Assembly (NCBI RefSeq): GCF_001513955.1
Contig: NZ_KQ948145.1
Span: 62,001-126,000 of the forward strand
From: Streptomyces pseudovenezuelae
GTDB taxonomy: Bacteria; Actinomycetota; Actinomycetes; Streptomycetales; Streptomycetaceae
Reading direction: 5' to 3'
DNA: 64,000 nt
This document shows positions 23,047 through 31,760 of the stretch, piece after piece. The translations under genes and the position numbers were made by a program. The notes under the pieces were generated by a model. That model saw only the letters and a program-made list of their open reading frames with translations. It searched no databases and was not told the DNA's origin. Numbering within the stretch: position 1 is the first letter of the stretch; each line of letters starts with the position of its first letter.

Positions 23047-23478
23047 TCACGACGAGTGCCCTGATTTTTCGGGCTTGGTGCCCGAATCGGGTTCGACGTA
23101 GAGGATCTTGGACTTCATGTGGGCGCGTGTCTGTGCGGCGATCCAGGTGAGGGTGCCGACGACGAGCGTGAGAGCGAAAGCCTTGGGGTGGAACAGCGTG
23201 GTGTTCTTGAACACCGCGACGAAGACGAACAGCAGCAGGATCTGAGCCGTGTAGAGCATCAGGCCCATCGCCTGGAACAGGTGCGGAAGCGATTTGGCAG
23301 TGCGCTGCAGGACGTAGAGGCCGATCCCCATGAAGAGGATCACGATCAGCGTCGCCACCCCTGCCCCGATCGCACCCTTGCCACCGGCGACCACACCACT
23401 GACGACGGCGGCAACAGCGCCGACGGCAGCCGTGGGCACGGCGGCCTGAGCCAGGATCCGGACGTCGTTGGACGGCAT
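23047..23478 (-). CDS. atpI: ATP synthase protein I (AtpI-like membrane protein)
   Basis: AtpI-type proteins precede the Fo genes and help assemble the c-ring. This 143-residue protein has four membrane helices (roughly residues 10-30, 38-58, 72-95, 105-120) and a hydrophilic C-terminus, DSGTKPEKSGHSS. Sequence conservation in this family is low, so the call rests on its topology and its position directly upstream of atpB. The ATG at 23478 (MPSNDVRIL) has GGAG eight bases upstream; the frame extends 32 codons further without a good site. Confidence 0.85.
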   Translation of the reverse strand: MPSNDVRILAQAAVPTAAVGAVAAVVSGVVAGGKGAIGAGVATLIVILFMGIGLYVLQRTAKSLPHLFQAMGLMLYTAQILLLFVFVAVFKNTTLFHPKAFALTLVVGTLTWIAAQTRAHMKSKILYVEPDSGTKPEKSGHSS

Positions 23479-23785
23479 GGCGGCAACTCCGCTTTCAAAG
23501 GGGGGGTGTGTCGTCATGGACGAGCGTAGTCCCGGGCTGAGGGTGACCCTCACGCCAAGGGACCGTCGCACCACGGTCCTTCGGCTCTGCCCTGGGTTCT
23601 CGTGAACCGTATCACAAACTATTTGATGCGGTCTTTACCTAGATGGTGTGCCCACTGTCACACATGAGAGTGAAGCTGCGCGTCTGTGCGGAAACACGGG
23701 TGAGTTGTCTGGTATAAGGGCGATTTGTCGCCCCGCCGAACTCCCACGCGTTGGCAATGCTTTAGTCAGATTCTTACCTTGGGCT
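23479..23785 (-). other. 307-base non-coding region between the wecA-type gene and atpI
   Basis: No gene is visible. The region is distinctly AT-richer than its neighbours, especially 23600-23780, and should contain the atpI promoter. It also holds the hairpin at 23718-23733. I could not assign a convincing -35/-10 pair. Confidence 0.5.
23718..23733 (-). terminator. small hairpin after the wecA-type gene
   Basis: GGGCGA/TCGCCC with a 4-base loop is followed on the minus strand by TTAT, 53 bases beyond the transferase stop. It is the best terminator candidate in this gap, though short. Confidence 0.5.
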
Positions 23786-25099
23786 TCAGCGCGAGGTCTC
23801 GGCCCTGCGCCGCTCCGGCACATGCGAACGAGCGCTCAGCGCGGTCGCCCCGTTGACACCCGCCACCCCCACCGCGACCGGGGTGCGCTGTTCCACGTCC
23901 ACCTCCAGGGCATCCGCGACCACGGCCCGCCGGCGGCGGCGGTACCGCGGCGGCACGATGTGCTGGGCCCACAGAGGTGCGCGCGGGGTGAAGCGCGGCA
24001 GCAGGAGCAGCACGAGACCGATCGCGCTGAGGAACACCACACCGAGCACGATCCACATGGACGCGGAGTTCACCGAGTAGGCCAGCGAGCCGAAGGCGAT
24101 CAGCGCCGACCAGAAGTACATGATCCACACCGCGCGGCTGTGCGAGTGCCCGATCTCCAGGAGCCGGTGGTGCAGATGCCCGCGGTCGGCGGCGAACGGC
24201 GACTGGCCCCGCCAGGTGCGGCGCACGATGGCCGAGATCAGGTCGGCGGCCGGCACCGCGATGATGGTCAGCGGCAGCAGCAGCGGGATGTAGACGGGGA
24301 CCGTCTGGTGCACGGCCGCCTTCTCGGACCCGGCGAACAGCTTCAGCGCGTCCGGGTCGATCTGTCCGGTGATGGAGATCGCGCCCGCCGCCAGCACCAG
24401 GCCGATGAGCATCGAGCCGGAGTCGCCCATGAAGATCCGCGCGGGGTGCATGTTGTGCGGCAGGAAGCCCAGGCACATGCCCATCAGGATCGCCGAGAAG
24501 AGTGTCGCCGGGGCGGCCGCCTCGATGCCGTACGAGTACCAGATCCGGTAGGCGTACAGGAAGAACGCGGCCGCGGCGATGCAGACCATGCCGGCCGCGA
24601 GACCGTCGAGGCCGTCGACGAAGTTCACCGCGTTGATGGTGATGACGACGAGCGCGACCGTCAGCAGGGTGCCCTGCCACTGGGTCAGCGCGACCGAGCC
24701 GACGCTGGGGATGGGGAGCCACAGGATCGTCAGACCCTGCATCACCATCACGCCGGCGGCGATCATCTGGCCGCCCAGCTTGATCAGGGCGTCGATCTCG
24801 AACTTGTCGTCCAGGACGCCGATCAGCCAGATCAGGGCCGCCCCGGAGAGCAGCGCGCGCGGTTCGTTCGACTTCTCGAAGACCTCGCTGAGGTTGGTCA
24901 GGTGGTCGGCGACCAGCAGGCCCGCGCACAGTCCGAAGAACATGGCGATACCGCCGAGCCGCGGAGTCGGTTCCCGGTGCACGTCACGGGCCCTGATCTC
25001 CGGCATCGCTCCGGCCACGATCGCGAACTTCCGTACCGGCCCTGTCAGCAGATACGTCACCGCGGCCGTGATGCAGAGCGTCAGCAGGTATTCACGCAC
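23786..25099 (-). CDS. wecA: polyprenyl-phosphate N-acetylhexosamine-1-phosphate transferase (WecA/Rfe type)
   Basis: The enzyme attaches a sugar-1-phosphate from a UDP-sugar to a polyprenyl phosphate, the first step of a cell-envelope glycan. The protein (437 residues from GTG 25099) has about eleven membrane helices. Cytoplasmic motifs are visible: PTPRLGG, GVLDDKFEID (Mg-binding aspartates), NAVNFVDGLDGLAAG and RGHLHHRLL. This is the MraY/WecA superfamily, in the location that holds wecA in mycobacteria (before atpI). The C-terminal 60 residues are a hydrophilic, Arg-rich extension. The start is uncertain: the frame opens at GTG 25138, but GGGGAAG precedes the GTG at 25099. Confidence 0.88.
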   Translation of the reverse strand: MREYLLTLCITAAVTYLLTGPVRKFAIVAGAMPEIRARDVHREPTPRLGGIAMFFGLCAGLLVADHLTNLSEVFEKSNEPRALLSGAALIWLIGVLDDKFEIDALIKLGGQMIAAGVMVMQGLTILWLPIPSVGSVALTQWQGTLLTVALVVITINAVNFVDGLDGLAAGMVCIAAAAFFLYAYRIWYSYGIEAAAPATLFSAILMGMCLGFLPHNMHPARIFMGDSGSMLIGLVLAAGAISITGQIDPDALKLFAGSEKAAVHQTVPVYIPLLLPLTIIAVPAADLISAIVRRTWRGQSPFAADRGHLHHRLLEIGHSHSRAVWIMYFWSALIAFGSLAYSVNSASMWIVLGVVFLSAIGLVLLLLPRFTPRAPLWAQHIVPPRYRRRRRAVVADALEVDVEQRTPVAVGVAGVNGATALSARSHVPERRRAETSR

Positions 25100-25228
25100 A
25101 GGCTTCCCCACAGGTCTCGCTGGCCATCTCAGCCCCACACCCTAGCGACGGACGCATATGGTTGTGGACTTCCGGGTAGAGCCGATGGTTGCACGTGCGG
25201 CTGTGCCCGCAGGTGCGGATACCCCCGC

Positions 25229-26470
25229 TCAGGCCGGATACGGCGGAAATCCGCCGACGAGATCCCGTACTTCTTCACGTGCCCGGGCGCTCTCGACCCA
25301 GCCGCGCACCACCCCTGCGAGCAGGGCGGCGATCCGCGCCATCTCCTTCTCGGCCATGCCCTGGGTGGTCACGGCGGCGGTGCCCAGGCGCAGTCCGCGC
25401 AGATCCGCGTGAGGCAGCACACAGCAGTCGAGCACCATGCCCGCGGCCGCGAGCCGTCCCCGCGCCGTGCGCCCGTCGACACCGAGCGGCGCCGGATCGG
25501 CCGTCACGAGATGGGTGTCGGTGCCGCCGGTGGTGACCACGAGCCCCTCGTCGGCCAGCGCGGCCGCCAGCACCCTCGCGTTGGCGACCACCTGATGGGC
25601 GTACGCGGAGAACGCCGGTGTCGCCGCCTCGCCGAACGCGACCGCCTTCGCGGCGATGGTGTGCATCTGGGCGCCGCCCTGGGTGAACGGGAAGACCGCC
25701 CGGTCGACCCGCTCGGCCAGTTCGCTCCCGCACAGGAGCATGCCGCCGCGGGGACCGCGCAGCACCTTGTGCGTGGTGGCGCAGACGACGTCGGCGTACG
25801 GCACCGGACTGGGCGCCGCTCCCCCGGCGACGAGCCCGATGGGGTGGGCGGCGTCGGCGATGAGATACGCGCCCACCTCGTCGGCGACCTCGCGGAAGTA
25901 GGCGTAGTCGATGTGCCGGGGGTAGGCGATGGAACCGCACACGATCGCCTTGGGCCGATGGGTGCGGGCGAGGGTGCGCACCTGCTCGTGGTCGATGATC
26001 CCGGTCTCGGCGTCGACGCCGTAGGGGACGAAGTCGAACCAGCGGCCGGAGAAGTTGGCGGGTGAGCCGTGGGTGAGGTGGCCGCCGTAGGGCAGGCCGA
26101 GGGCGAGGACGGTGTCGCCGGGGCGCAGCAGCGCGGCGTAGGCGGCCAGGACCGCCGAAGAGCCGGAGTGGGACTGCACGTTGGCGTGCTCGGCGCCGAA
26201 CAGGGACTTCGCCCGCTCCACCGCCAGCCGCTCGGCGACGTCCACGATCTCGCAGCCGCCGTGGTGACGGGCGCCCGGATAGCCCTCGGCGTACTTGTTG
26301 GCCAGCGCCGAGCCGAGGGCGGCCAGTACGGCCGGCGAGCAGAAGTTCTCGGCGGCGACGAGCTGGAGCGTCGACGACTGCCGGTCGAGCTCCCCGAGCA
26401 GGATCTCGGCCAGCTCGGGGTCCTGCCGCGCGAGGACGTCGGCGGTCTGGGGCGCATGGGTGACCGACAT
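25229..26470 (-). CDS. glyA: serine hydroxymethyltransferase-family PLP enzyme
   Basis: The enzyme interconverts serine and glycine with tetrahydrofolate. The 413-residue protein has the fold-type I signature with the PLP lysine in ATTHKVLRGPRGG. Other SHMT motifs are visible: YAEGYPGARHHGGCE near residue 55, and AHPIGLVAGG. Length is normal. The ATG at 26470 has GGAG six bases upstream. Streptomyces genomes usually carry more than one SHMT gene; this one sits between a phosphatase-like gene and the wecA-type gene, so it may serve a specialised role. Substrate identity rests on homology only. Confidence 0.9.
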   Translation of the reverse strand: MSVTHAPQTADVLARQDPELAEILLGELDRQSSTLQLVAAENFCSPAVLAALGSALANKYAEGYPGARHHGGCEIVDVAERLAVERAKSLFGAEHANVQSHSGSSAVLAAYAALLRPGDTVLALGLPYGGHLTHGSPANFSGRWFDFVPYGVDAETGIIDHEQVRTLARTHRPKAIVCGSIAYPRHIDYAYFREVADEVGAYLIADAAHPIGLVAGGAAPSPVPYADVVCATTHKVLRGPRGGMLLCGSELAERVDRAVFPFTQGGAQMHTIAAKAVAFGEAATPAFSAYAHQVVANARVLAAALADEGLVVTTGGTDTHLVTADPAPLGVDGRTARGRLAAAGMVLDCCVLPHADLRGLRLGTAAVTTQGMAEKEMARIAALLAGVVRGWVESARAREEVRDLVGGFPPYPA

Positions 26471-26570
26471 GGTGGACTCCGGGGCGTCGACGGTGACGTA
26501 CACCCAATGTAGGCCGGGGGCAGGTGAGACGCTCGGTCGTTGGTACTCCCGGGTGCGCACAACGCCCTTG

Positions 26571-26616
26571 AGGGGCGCGGGGAACTGCGCGACCAGCCAC
26601 GACGCGCCCGCAGCCG
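26571..26616 (+). repeat. dispersed 46-base intergenic repeat, copy A
   Basis: This GC-rich 46-mer, starting AGGGGCGCGGGGAAC and ending CGCAGCCG, matches in the opposite orientation the block at 53611-53656. It forms a hairpin GCGCGG-GGAA-CTGCGC. I recognise it as an abundant Streptomyces intergenic element. Here it lies between the phosphatase-like gene and glyA. Confidence 0.8.
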
Positions 26617-26648
26617 CACGACAGCAGATCGTGGCAGGTCGTGGGCGC

Positions 26649-27320
26649 TCAAGCCCTCGCCGGCACCCCCGTCAGCGCCGTCACCACCGGGTCCAGCGCC
26701 TCGTTTATCTCGTCCCCGATCGAGCGGAAGAAGGGCAGCGGCGCTCCGTACGGGTCGAAGACCTCGTCGGCCTCGGCGGTGGGGGCCAGGAGCCACCCGC
26801 GTAGAGCGGCCGCGGCGCGGACCAGGGCGCGTGCGCGGCTCACCAGGCCGTCCTCCAGGGGCGGCAGGGTCGCCGGGTCTATCGCCTTCACCAGACGGGT
26901 GAACTCCTTCAGGGTGAAGGTGCGCAGGCCCGCCGAGTGCCCCATCGAGATCACCTGCTGGCGGTGGTCTCGGGTGGCGGTCAGGACCAGGTCCGCCATG
27001 ATCACGTGTTCGTCCAGCAGCTCGCGCCCCGTGAAGCCGGAGGGGTCCGCGCCGAACTCGGCAAGGACGGTCTCCGCGTTGGCCTCCATGGGCGCGCCCT
27101 CGTGGCCCCAGGTCCCCGCGCTCTCCACGACGAGCCCGCCCCACAGCGGGTCGCCGAGCCGGTCCGCCAGGGCATGCCGGGTCAGCCGCTCGGTGATCGG
27201 CGAGCGGCACACGTTGCCGGTGCTGACGTGGAGGATGCGGAAGCTGTCACGCGGGAGCCCTGTGAAGGTCCGCGTCTCTTCCCCGTCCCATATGCCACGC
27301 CCCGCGTCAGGGGCCGTCAA
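26649..27320 (-). CDS. low-molecular-weight protein phosphatase homologue with Cys-to-Ser active site
   Basis: The 223-residue protein has the LMW tyrosine-phosphatase / arsenate-reductase fold. The P-loop at residues 33-39 reads STGNVCR followed by SP. The family has Cys at position 33 (CxGNxCRSP); here codon AGC (27222-27224) gives Ser33. Arg39 and the acid loop DPYG near the C-terminus remain. With no cysteine nucleophile it should not be a normal phosphatase, but may bind phospho-ligands. The TTG start at 27320 overlaps the YrdC-family stop by four bases (TTGA) with GAGGTGG upstream, so the genes are coupled. It is intact, not a pseudogene by reading frame. Confidence 0.85.
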   Translation of the reverse strand: MTAPDAGRGIWDGEETRTFTGLPRDSFRILHVSTGNVCRSPITERLTRHALADRLGDPLWGGLVVESAGTWGHEGAPMEANAETVLAEFGADPSGFTGRELLDEHVIMADLVLTATRDHRQQVISMGHSAGLRTFTLKEFTRLVKAIDPATLPPLEDGLVSRARALVRAAAALRGWLLAPTAEADEVFDPYGAPLPFFRSIGDEINEALDPVVTALTGVPARA

Positions 27321-27964
27321 TTCGCCACCTCGAGGTCGGGTACGACCTTCCTGAGCTCTTCCGCGGAGATCGCGCCCGCGCGCAGCAGCAGGGGCACCTC
27401 GCGGGTGACGTCGACGATCGAGGAGGGGACGTTGCCGGGGGTCGGGCCGCCGTCGAGGTAGACGGAGACGGAGTCGCCGAGCATCTCCTGCGCGGCGTCG
27501 CAGGTCTCCGGCGAGGGGTGACCGGTCAGGTTGGCCGAGGAGACCGCCATGGGGCCGACCTCGGTCAGCAGCTCGATGGCGACGGGGTGCAGCGGCATCC
27601 GGACGGCCACCGTGCCCCGGGTGTCGCCCAGGTCCCACTGGAGGGACGGCTGGTGCTTGGCGACGAGCGTGAGCGCGCCCGGCCAGAAGGCGTCGACGAG
27701 CTCCCAGGCCAGCTCGGAGAAGTCGGTGACGAGACCGTGGAGGGTGTTCGGGGAGCCGATCAGCACGGGGGTGGGCATGTTGCGGCCCCGGCCCTTGGCC
27801 TCCAGCAGGTCGTGGACGGCCTCCGAGGAGAACGCGTCGGCGCCGATGCCGTACACCGTGTCGGTCGGGAGGACCACGAGCTCGCCACGGCGGACGGCGG
27901 ACGCGGCTTCGCGCAGACCGGTCGTGCGGTCGGTCGCGTCGTTGGTGTCGTATCGCCGTGCCAT
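27317..27964 (-). CDS. L-threonylcarbamoyladenylate synthase (YrdC/Sua5 family)
   Basis: The enzyme makes threonylcarbamoyl-AMP for the universal t6A37 tRNA modification. The 215-residue protein is a single YrdC domain without the extra Sua5 C-terminal domain. Motifs seen are GELVVLPTDTVYGIGADAF (residues about 29-47), GRGRNMPTPVLIG and SSANLTGHPSPETC. An AGGAGG lies ten bases before the ATG. It is downstream of prmC (52-base gap) and overlaps the phosphatase-like gene. The prmC-yrdC-wecA-atpI order is shared with mycobacteria, with two extra genes here. Confidence 0.93.
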   Translation of the reverse strand: MARRYDTNDATDRTTGLREAASAVRRGELVVLPTDTVYGIGADAFSSEAVHDLLEAKGRGRNMPTPVLIGSPNTLHGLVTDFSELAWELVDAFWPGALTLVAKHQPSLQWDLGDTRGTVAVRMPLHPVAIELLTEVGPMAVSSANLTGHPSPETCDAAQEMLGDSVSVYLDGGPTPGNVPSSIVDVTREVPLLLRAGAISAEELRKVVPDLEVAN

Positions 27965-28016
27965 ATCTAGCGGGCCTCCTCGTACACGTACTGCTCTGAA
28001 GTCTGGGGCGGGTGGC

Positions 28017-28862
28017 TCACGGCATCGCCCTGCGGGCCGTAGCGAACCGGGGGCGGTTGTTCAGGTCGGGGTGGTCGGCCGCGTCGGCCCAGCCCCGCTC
28101 CTCGGTGAAGATCCACGGCACCTGGCCGCCCTGGGTGTCGGCGTGCTCGATGACGACGACACCGCCCGGGCGCAGGAGCCGGTGTGCGGTCCGTTCCAGA
28201 CCGCGGATGAGGTCGAGGCCGTCCTCGCCGGAGAACAGGGCGAGTTCGGGGTCGTAGTCCCGCGCCTCGGGGGCGACGTACTCCCATTCGGTGAGCGGGA
28301 TGTAGGGCGGGTTGGAGATGACCAGGTCGACATGGCCGTCGAGGTCGGGGAAGGCGTCCAGGGCGTTGCCCTGGCGCAGGTCGACCCGGGACCCCTCGAC
28401 GTTCTTGCGGGTCCAGCGCAGGGCTTCCTCGGACAGCTCCACGGCGTGCACGCGGGAGCGCGGCACCTCCTGGGCGAGCGCGAGCGCGATGGCGCCGGAG
28501 CCGGTGCACAGGTCGACGATGCACGGCTCGACGACATCCATCGCGCGGACGGCGTCTATGGCCCACCCGACCACCGACTCGGTCTCGGGGCGCGGCACGA
28601 ACACGCCGGGGCCCACCTGGAGTTCGAGGTAGCGGAAGTAGGCGAGGCCGGTGATGTGCTGGAGTGGCTCGCGCTGCTCACGGCGCGCGATGGTCTCCCA
28701 GTAGCGGGCGTCGAAGTCCGCGTCCTTCACGGAGTGCAGCTCGCCCCGCTTCACGCCGTGCACGAACGCGGCGAGCTCCTCCGCGTCGTTGCGCGGCGAG
28801 GGCACGCCGGCGTCGGCCAGCCGCTGGGTGGCCTGGGCCACCTCTGCGAGCAGCAGGTTCAC
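28017..28862 (-). CDS. prmC: release-factor glutamine methyltransferase
   Basis: PrmC methylates the glutamine of the GGQ motif in release factors RF1 and RF2. The 281-residue protein has an N-terminal helical domain (MNLLLAEVAQATQRLADAG) and a SAM-dependent Rossmann domain with DLCTGSGAIALALAQEVP. The substrate-binding NPPY motif is in DLVISNPPYIPL. The GTG at 28862 has GGAGGACTTGC before it. It directly follows prfA, its substrate's gene, after 35 bases; the pair is conserved widely. Confidence 0.96.
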   Translation of the reverse strand: MNLLLAEVAQATQRLADAGVPSPRNDAEELAAFVHGVKRGELHSVKDADFDARYWETIARREQREPLQHITGLAYFRYLELQVGPGVFVPRPETESVVGWAIDAVRAMDVVEPCIVDLCTGSGAIALALAQEVPRSRVHAVELSEEALRWTRKNVEGSRVDLRQGNALDAFPDLDGHVDLVISNPPYIPLTEWEYVAPEARDYDPELALFSGEDGLDLIRGLERTAHRLLRPGGVVVIEHADTQGGQVPWIFTEERGWADAADHPDLNNRPRFATARRAMP

Positions 28863-28897
28863 GCAAGTCCTCCGTGTCGTACTCGGTCGTACGTGTC

Positions 28898-29974
28898 TTA
28901 CGCGGCCGCCAGCTTGGCTGCCGAGTCCGCGTCGACGCAGGCCTGGATCACCGCGTCGAGGTCGCCGTCCAGGACCTGGTCCAGGTTGTACGACTTGAAG
29001 CCGACGCGGTGGTCCGAGATGCGGTTCTCCGGGAAGTTGTACGTGCGGATCTTCTCGGAGCGGTCGACGGTGCGGACCTGGCTGCGCCGGGCGTCGGCGG
29101 CATTGCGCTCCGCCTCCTCCTGCGCCGCCGCGAGCAGCCTGGAGCGCAGGATACGCAAGGCCTGCTCCTTGTTCTGCAGCTGGCTCTTCTCGTTCTGGCA
29201 GGAGGCGACGACTCCGGTGGGAATGTGCGTGATGCGCACGGCGGAGTCGGTCGTGTTGACGGACTGCCCGCCGGGCCCGGAGGAGCGGTAGACGTCGATG
29301 CGGAGGTCGTTGGGGTTGATCTCGACGTCGACCTCCTCGGCCTCGGGCGTGACCAGCACACCGGCCGCGGAGGTGTGGATACGGCCCTGGGACTCGGTGG
29401 CCGGGACGCGCTGCACCCGGTGCACCCCGCCCTCGTACTTCATCCGCGCCCAGACGCCCTGCCCGGGCTCGGTGGCACCGTTGCCGCCCTTGGTCTTCAC
29501 GGCGACCTGGACGTCCTTGTAGCCACCCAGTTCGGACTCGGTGGCGTCGATGATCTCGGTCTTCCAGCCGACGCGCTCGGCGTACCGCAGATACATGCGC
29601 AGCAGGTCACCCGCGAACAGCGCCGACTCGTCACCGCCGGCACCGGCCTTGATCTCCAAGATGACGTCCTTGTCGTCGCTGGGGTCACGCGGGACCAGGA
29701 GCAGCCGCAGCTTCTCCGTGAGCTCGTCGCGGGCCTTCTCCAGCTCCTTGACCTCGGCGGCGAACTCCGGGTCGTCGGCACCGAGTTCGCGCGCGGTCTC
29801 GATGTCGTCGCCGGTCTGCTTCCAGGAGCGGTACGTGGCGACGATCGGGGTGAGCTCGGCGTAGCGCTTGTTCAGCTTGCGCGCGTTGGCCTGGTCGGAG
29901 TGGACCGACGGGTCGGCGAGCTTCGTCTCCAGGTCGGCGTGCTCACCGACGAGTTCCTCGACGGCCTCGAACAT
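28898..29974 (-). CDS. prfA: peptide chain release factor 1
   Basis: RF1 ends translation at UAA and UAG. The 358-residue protein has the stop-codon-reading tripeptide PAT in [12 protein letters not shown] and the peptidyl-hydrolysis motif GGQ in [16 protein letters not shown] near residue 230. The frame is open far upstream, but the ATG at 29974 ([16 protein letters not shown]) has GGAG six bases before it and matches the family. It lies between rpmE and prmC, all on the minus strand. Confidence 0.98.
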   Translation of the reverse strand: MFEAVEELVGEHADLETKLADPSVHSDQANARKLNKRYAELTPIVATYRSWKQTGDDIETARELGADDPEFAAEVKELEKARDELTEKLRLLLVPRDPSDDKDVILEIKAGAGGDESALFAGDLLRMYLRYAERVGWKTEIIDATESELGGYKDVQVAVKTKGGNGATEPGQGVWARMKYEGGVHRVQRVPATESQGRIHTSAAGVLVTPEAEEVDVEINPNDLRIDVYRSSGPGGQSVNTTDSAVRITHIPTGVVASCQNEKSQLQNKEQALRILRSRLLAAAQEEAERNAADARRSQVRTVDRSEKIRTYNFPENRISDHRVGFKSYNLDQVLDGDLDAVIQACVDADSAAKLAAA

Positions 29975-30077
29975 CTTGGGCTCCTGAACTGCGTAAGAAA
30001 GAGGGCGGGCGGGCGACCAAAAACGCCGGTCCCGGCGCACTCCGAGGAGTGCGGCGTGGACCGGCGCTGGTGGCTCG

Positions 30078-30296
30078 CTACTTCTTGGCAGCAGCCTTGC
30101 CGAAGCGGGCCTCGAAGCGGGCCACACGGCCACCGGTGTCGAGGATCTTCTGCTTGCCCGTGTAGAACGGGTGGCACTCGGAGCAGACCTCGGCACGGAC
30201 GGTGCCGCTGGAGATCGTGCTGCGGGTGGTGAACGACGCGCCACAGGTGCAGCTGACCTGCGTCTCGACGTACTCGGGGTGGATGTCGCGCTTCAA
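30078..30296 (-). CDS. rpmE: 50S ribosomal protein bL31, zinc-binding type
   Basis: This 72-residue ribosomal protein starts at a TTG (30296) with AGGAG five bases upstream, giving [16 protein letters not shown]. Four cysteines in SCTCG and VCSECHPFY mark the zinc-binding (C+) form, which is exchanged for a C-minus paralogue under zinc limitation via Zur in Streptomyces. The tail is Lys/Ala rich (GKAAAKK). The gene precedes prfA. Confidence 0.96.
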   Translation of the reverse strand: MKRDIHPEYVETQVSCTCGASFTTRSTISSGTVRAEVCSECHPFYTGKQKILDTGGRVARFEARFGKAAAKK

Positions 30297-30446
30297 GGTG
30301 TCTCCTAGTTTCGGGAGGGCACCGGGTCGCCATCGCGGGCTGCGGGGGCGTGAACCGGGGCCGACGTACCAGTCTGCCAGCACTGGCCGCATCCCCCAAA
30401 ACGAGGGGACGCCGCGATCTATTCCCAGCCCCCGGCGGGCGGCCCG

Positions 30447-31553
30447 CTAGGAGGTGACGACGCCCTTGGCCTGGCCCGTCGCGGTGCCTTCGGTGGCCGA
30501 CTTCGGGATCGCCCGGTCATTCTCCAGGGCCGTCCAGATCTGCTTGGCCTTGGTCTCCTGCACGATCACACGGTTGGGGTTCGCCGGGTCGTAGCGGACC
30601 GGCATGGTGACCATGGTCATGTCCGAGGGGCTGATGCCCTTGAGGCCGCCCGCGAAGGAGACCAGGGAGTTGACCGAGCCGAGGTGGGAGTCGGTGGTGA
30701 CGGCCTTGGTGGCGGTGTCGGCGAGGTCGTACAGCTTCTTGGGGCTGGTCAGCACGCCGACGCTCTTGACCTGCTTGACCAGCGCCTTGATGAAGGCCTG
30801 CTGGAGCTGGATACGGCCGAGGTCGGAGCCGTCGCCGACGCCGTGCCGGGTGCGGACGAGACCGAGGGCCTGGGCGCCGGTGAGCTCGTGCGTGCCGGCC
30901 TTGAGGTCGAGGTGGCTGTCGGGGTCCTTGATGGCCTTGGTCGTGGTGACCGTGACCCCGCCGAGCTCGTCGACCAGCTTCTCGAAGCCGCTGAAGTCGA
31001 CCTCCAGGTAGTGGTCCATGCGGATGTCGGTCATGGACTCGACCGTCTTCACCGCGCAGGCCGCCCCGCCGGTGGTGTACGCGGAGTTGAACATGACGTC
31101 CGAGGCGGCGTCGTGCTCCTTGCCGTCGGTGTCGGTGCACTCCGGGCGGTCGATCAGGGTGTCGCGGGGGATGGAGACCACGGTGGCCTTCTTGTGGCCC
31201 TCGTACACGTGGATGATCATCGCGGTGTCGGAGCGGGCGCTGCCGTCGTCGGTGCCGCCGCCGAGCTTCTTGTTGGAGCCGGAGCGGGTGTCCGAACCCA
31301 GGACGAGGATGTTCTCGGAGCCGTTGTCGACCTTCGTGGGCCGGGCGCTGCCGAGGGCCTGGTCGATGTCGACGCTCTTGAGGTTGCCGTTGAGCTTGAA
31401 GTACACGTAACCGGCCCCGGTGCCGCCCACCACGACGATCCCCGCGGCGACCCACGCCGCGACCAGCAGGCCCTTGCGGCCCTTGCTGCGGGGTTTGCGG
31501 CGGCGTCCCTTGCCCCTCGGTATGCCAGGGGTCGGCGTGCTCTCGGCTGACAT
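30447..31553 (-). CDS. LytR-CpsA-Psr (LCP) family cell-wall glycopolymer ligase
   Basis: LCP enzymes transfer lipid-linked glycopolymers, such as teichoic acids, onto peptidoglycan. The 368-residue protein has a basic cytoplasmic N-terminus (GKGRRRKPRSKGRKG) and one membrane helix (LLVAAWVAAGIVVVGGTGAG). The extracellular catalytic domain shows NILVLGSDTRSG, RSDTAMIIHV, STVVSIPRDT-like VVSIPRDTLID, and a DYLEVDF-like region, HYLEVDFSGFEKLVDELGGV. The arginine/aspartate set expected for pyrophosphate binding is present. The ATG has GAGGAGCAC upstream. Its presence between rpmE and the trypsin gene does not suggest the polymer. Confidence 0.93.
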   Translation of the reverse strand: MSAESTPTPGIPRGKGRRRKPRSKGRKGLLVAAWVAAGIVVVGGTGAGYVYFKLNGNLKSVDIDQALGSARPTKVDNGSENILVLGSDTRSGSNKKLGGGTDDGSARSDTAMIIHVYEGHKKATVVSIPRDTLIDRPECTDTDGKEHDAASDVMFNSAYTTGGAACAVKTVESMTDIRMDHYLEVDFSGFEKLVDELGGVTVTTTKAIKDPDSHLDLKAGTHELTGAQALGLVRTRHGVGDGSDLGRIQLQQAFIKALVKQVKSVGVLTSPKKLYDLADTATKAVTTDSHLGSVNSLVSFAGGLKGISPSDMTMVTMPVRYDPANPNRVIVQETKAKQIWTALENDRAIPKSATEGTATGQAKGVVTS

Positions 31554-31680
31554 GTGCTCCTCGAATCTCGTCCGGTCGGTTACCCCCTGCTTTCAGGGTC
31601 AGACGTGGTCGTGGAAGACCCGTACCGCACCATCGTCGCTCCGCCTGGTCAGATGGCGAAACTCGAGAAAGGGTTGCACA

Positions 31681-31721
31681 ACGTGCTGTGACCACCACGT
31701 GTAGCAGTGGTCACAGCACGT
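31681..31721 (-). terminator. 15-bp perfect hairpin downstream of trypsin/FG-GAP gene
   Basis: ACGTGCTGTGACCAC and its exact complement flank an 11-base loop. The hairpin is 39 bases after the protease stop on the minus strand and about 130 bases upstream of the LCP gene, so it most likely separates the two transcripts. Confidence 0.8.
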
Positions 31722-31760
31722 GACAGGAGAAGCCGGGCGTGCCCCTGCTCACCAGCAGTT

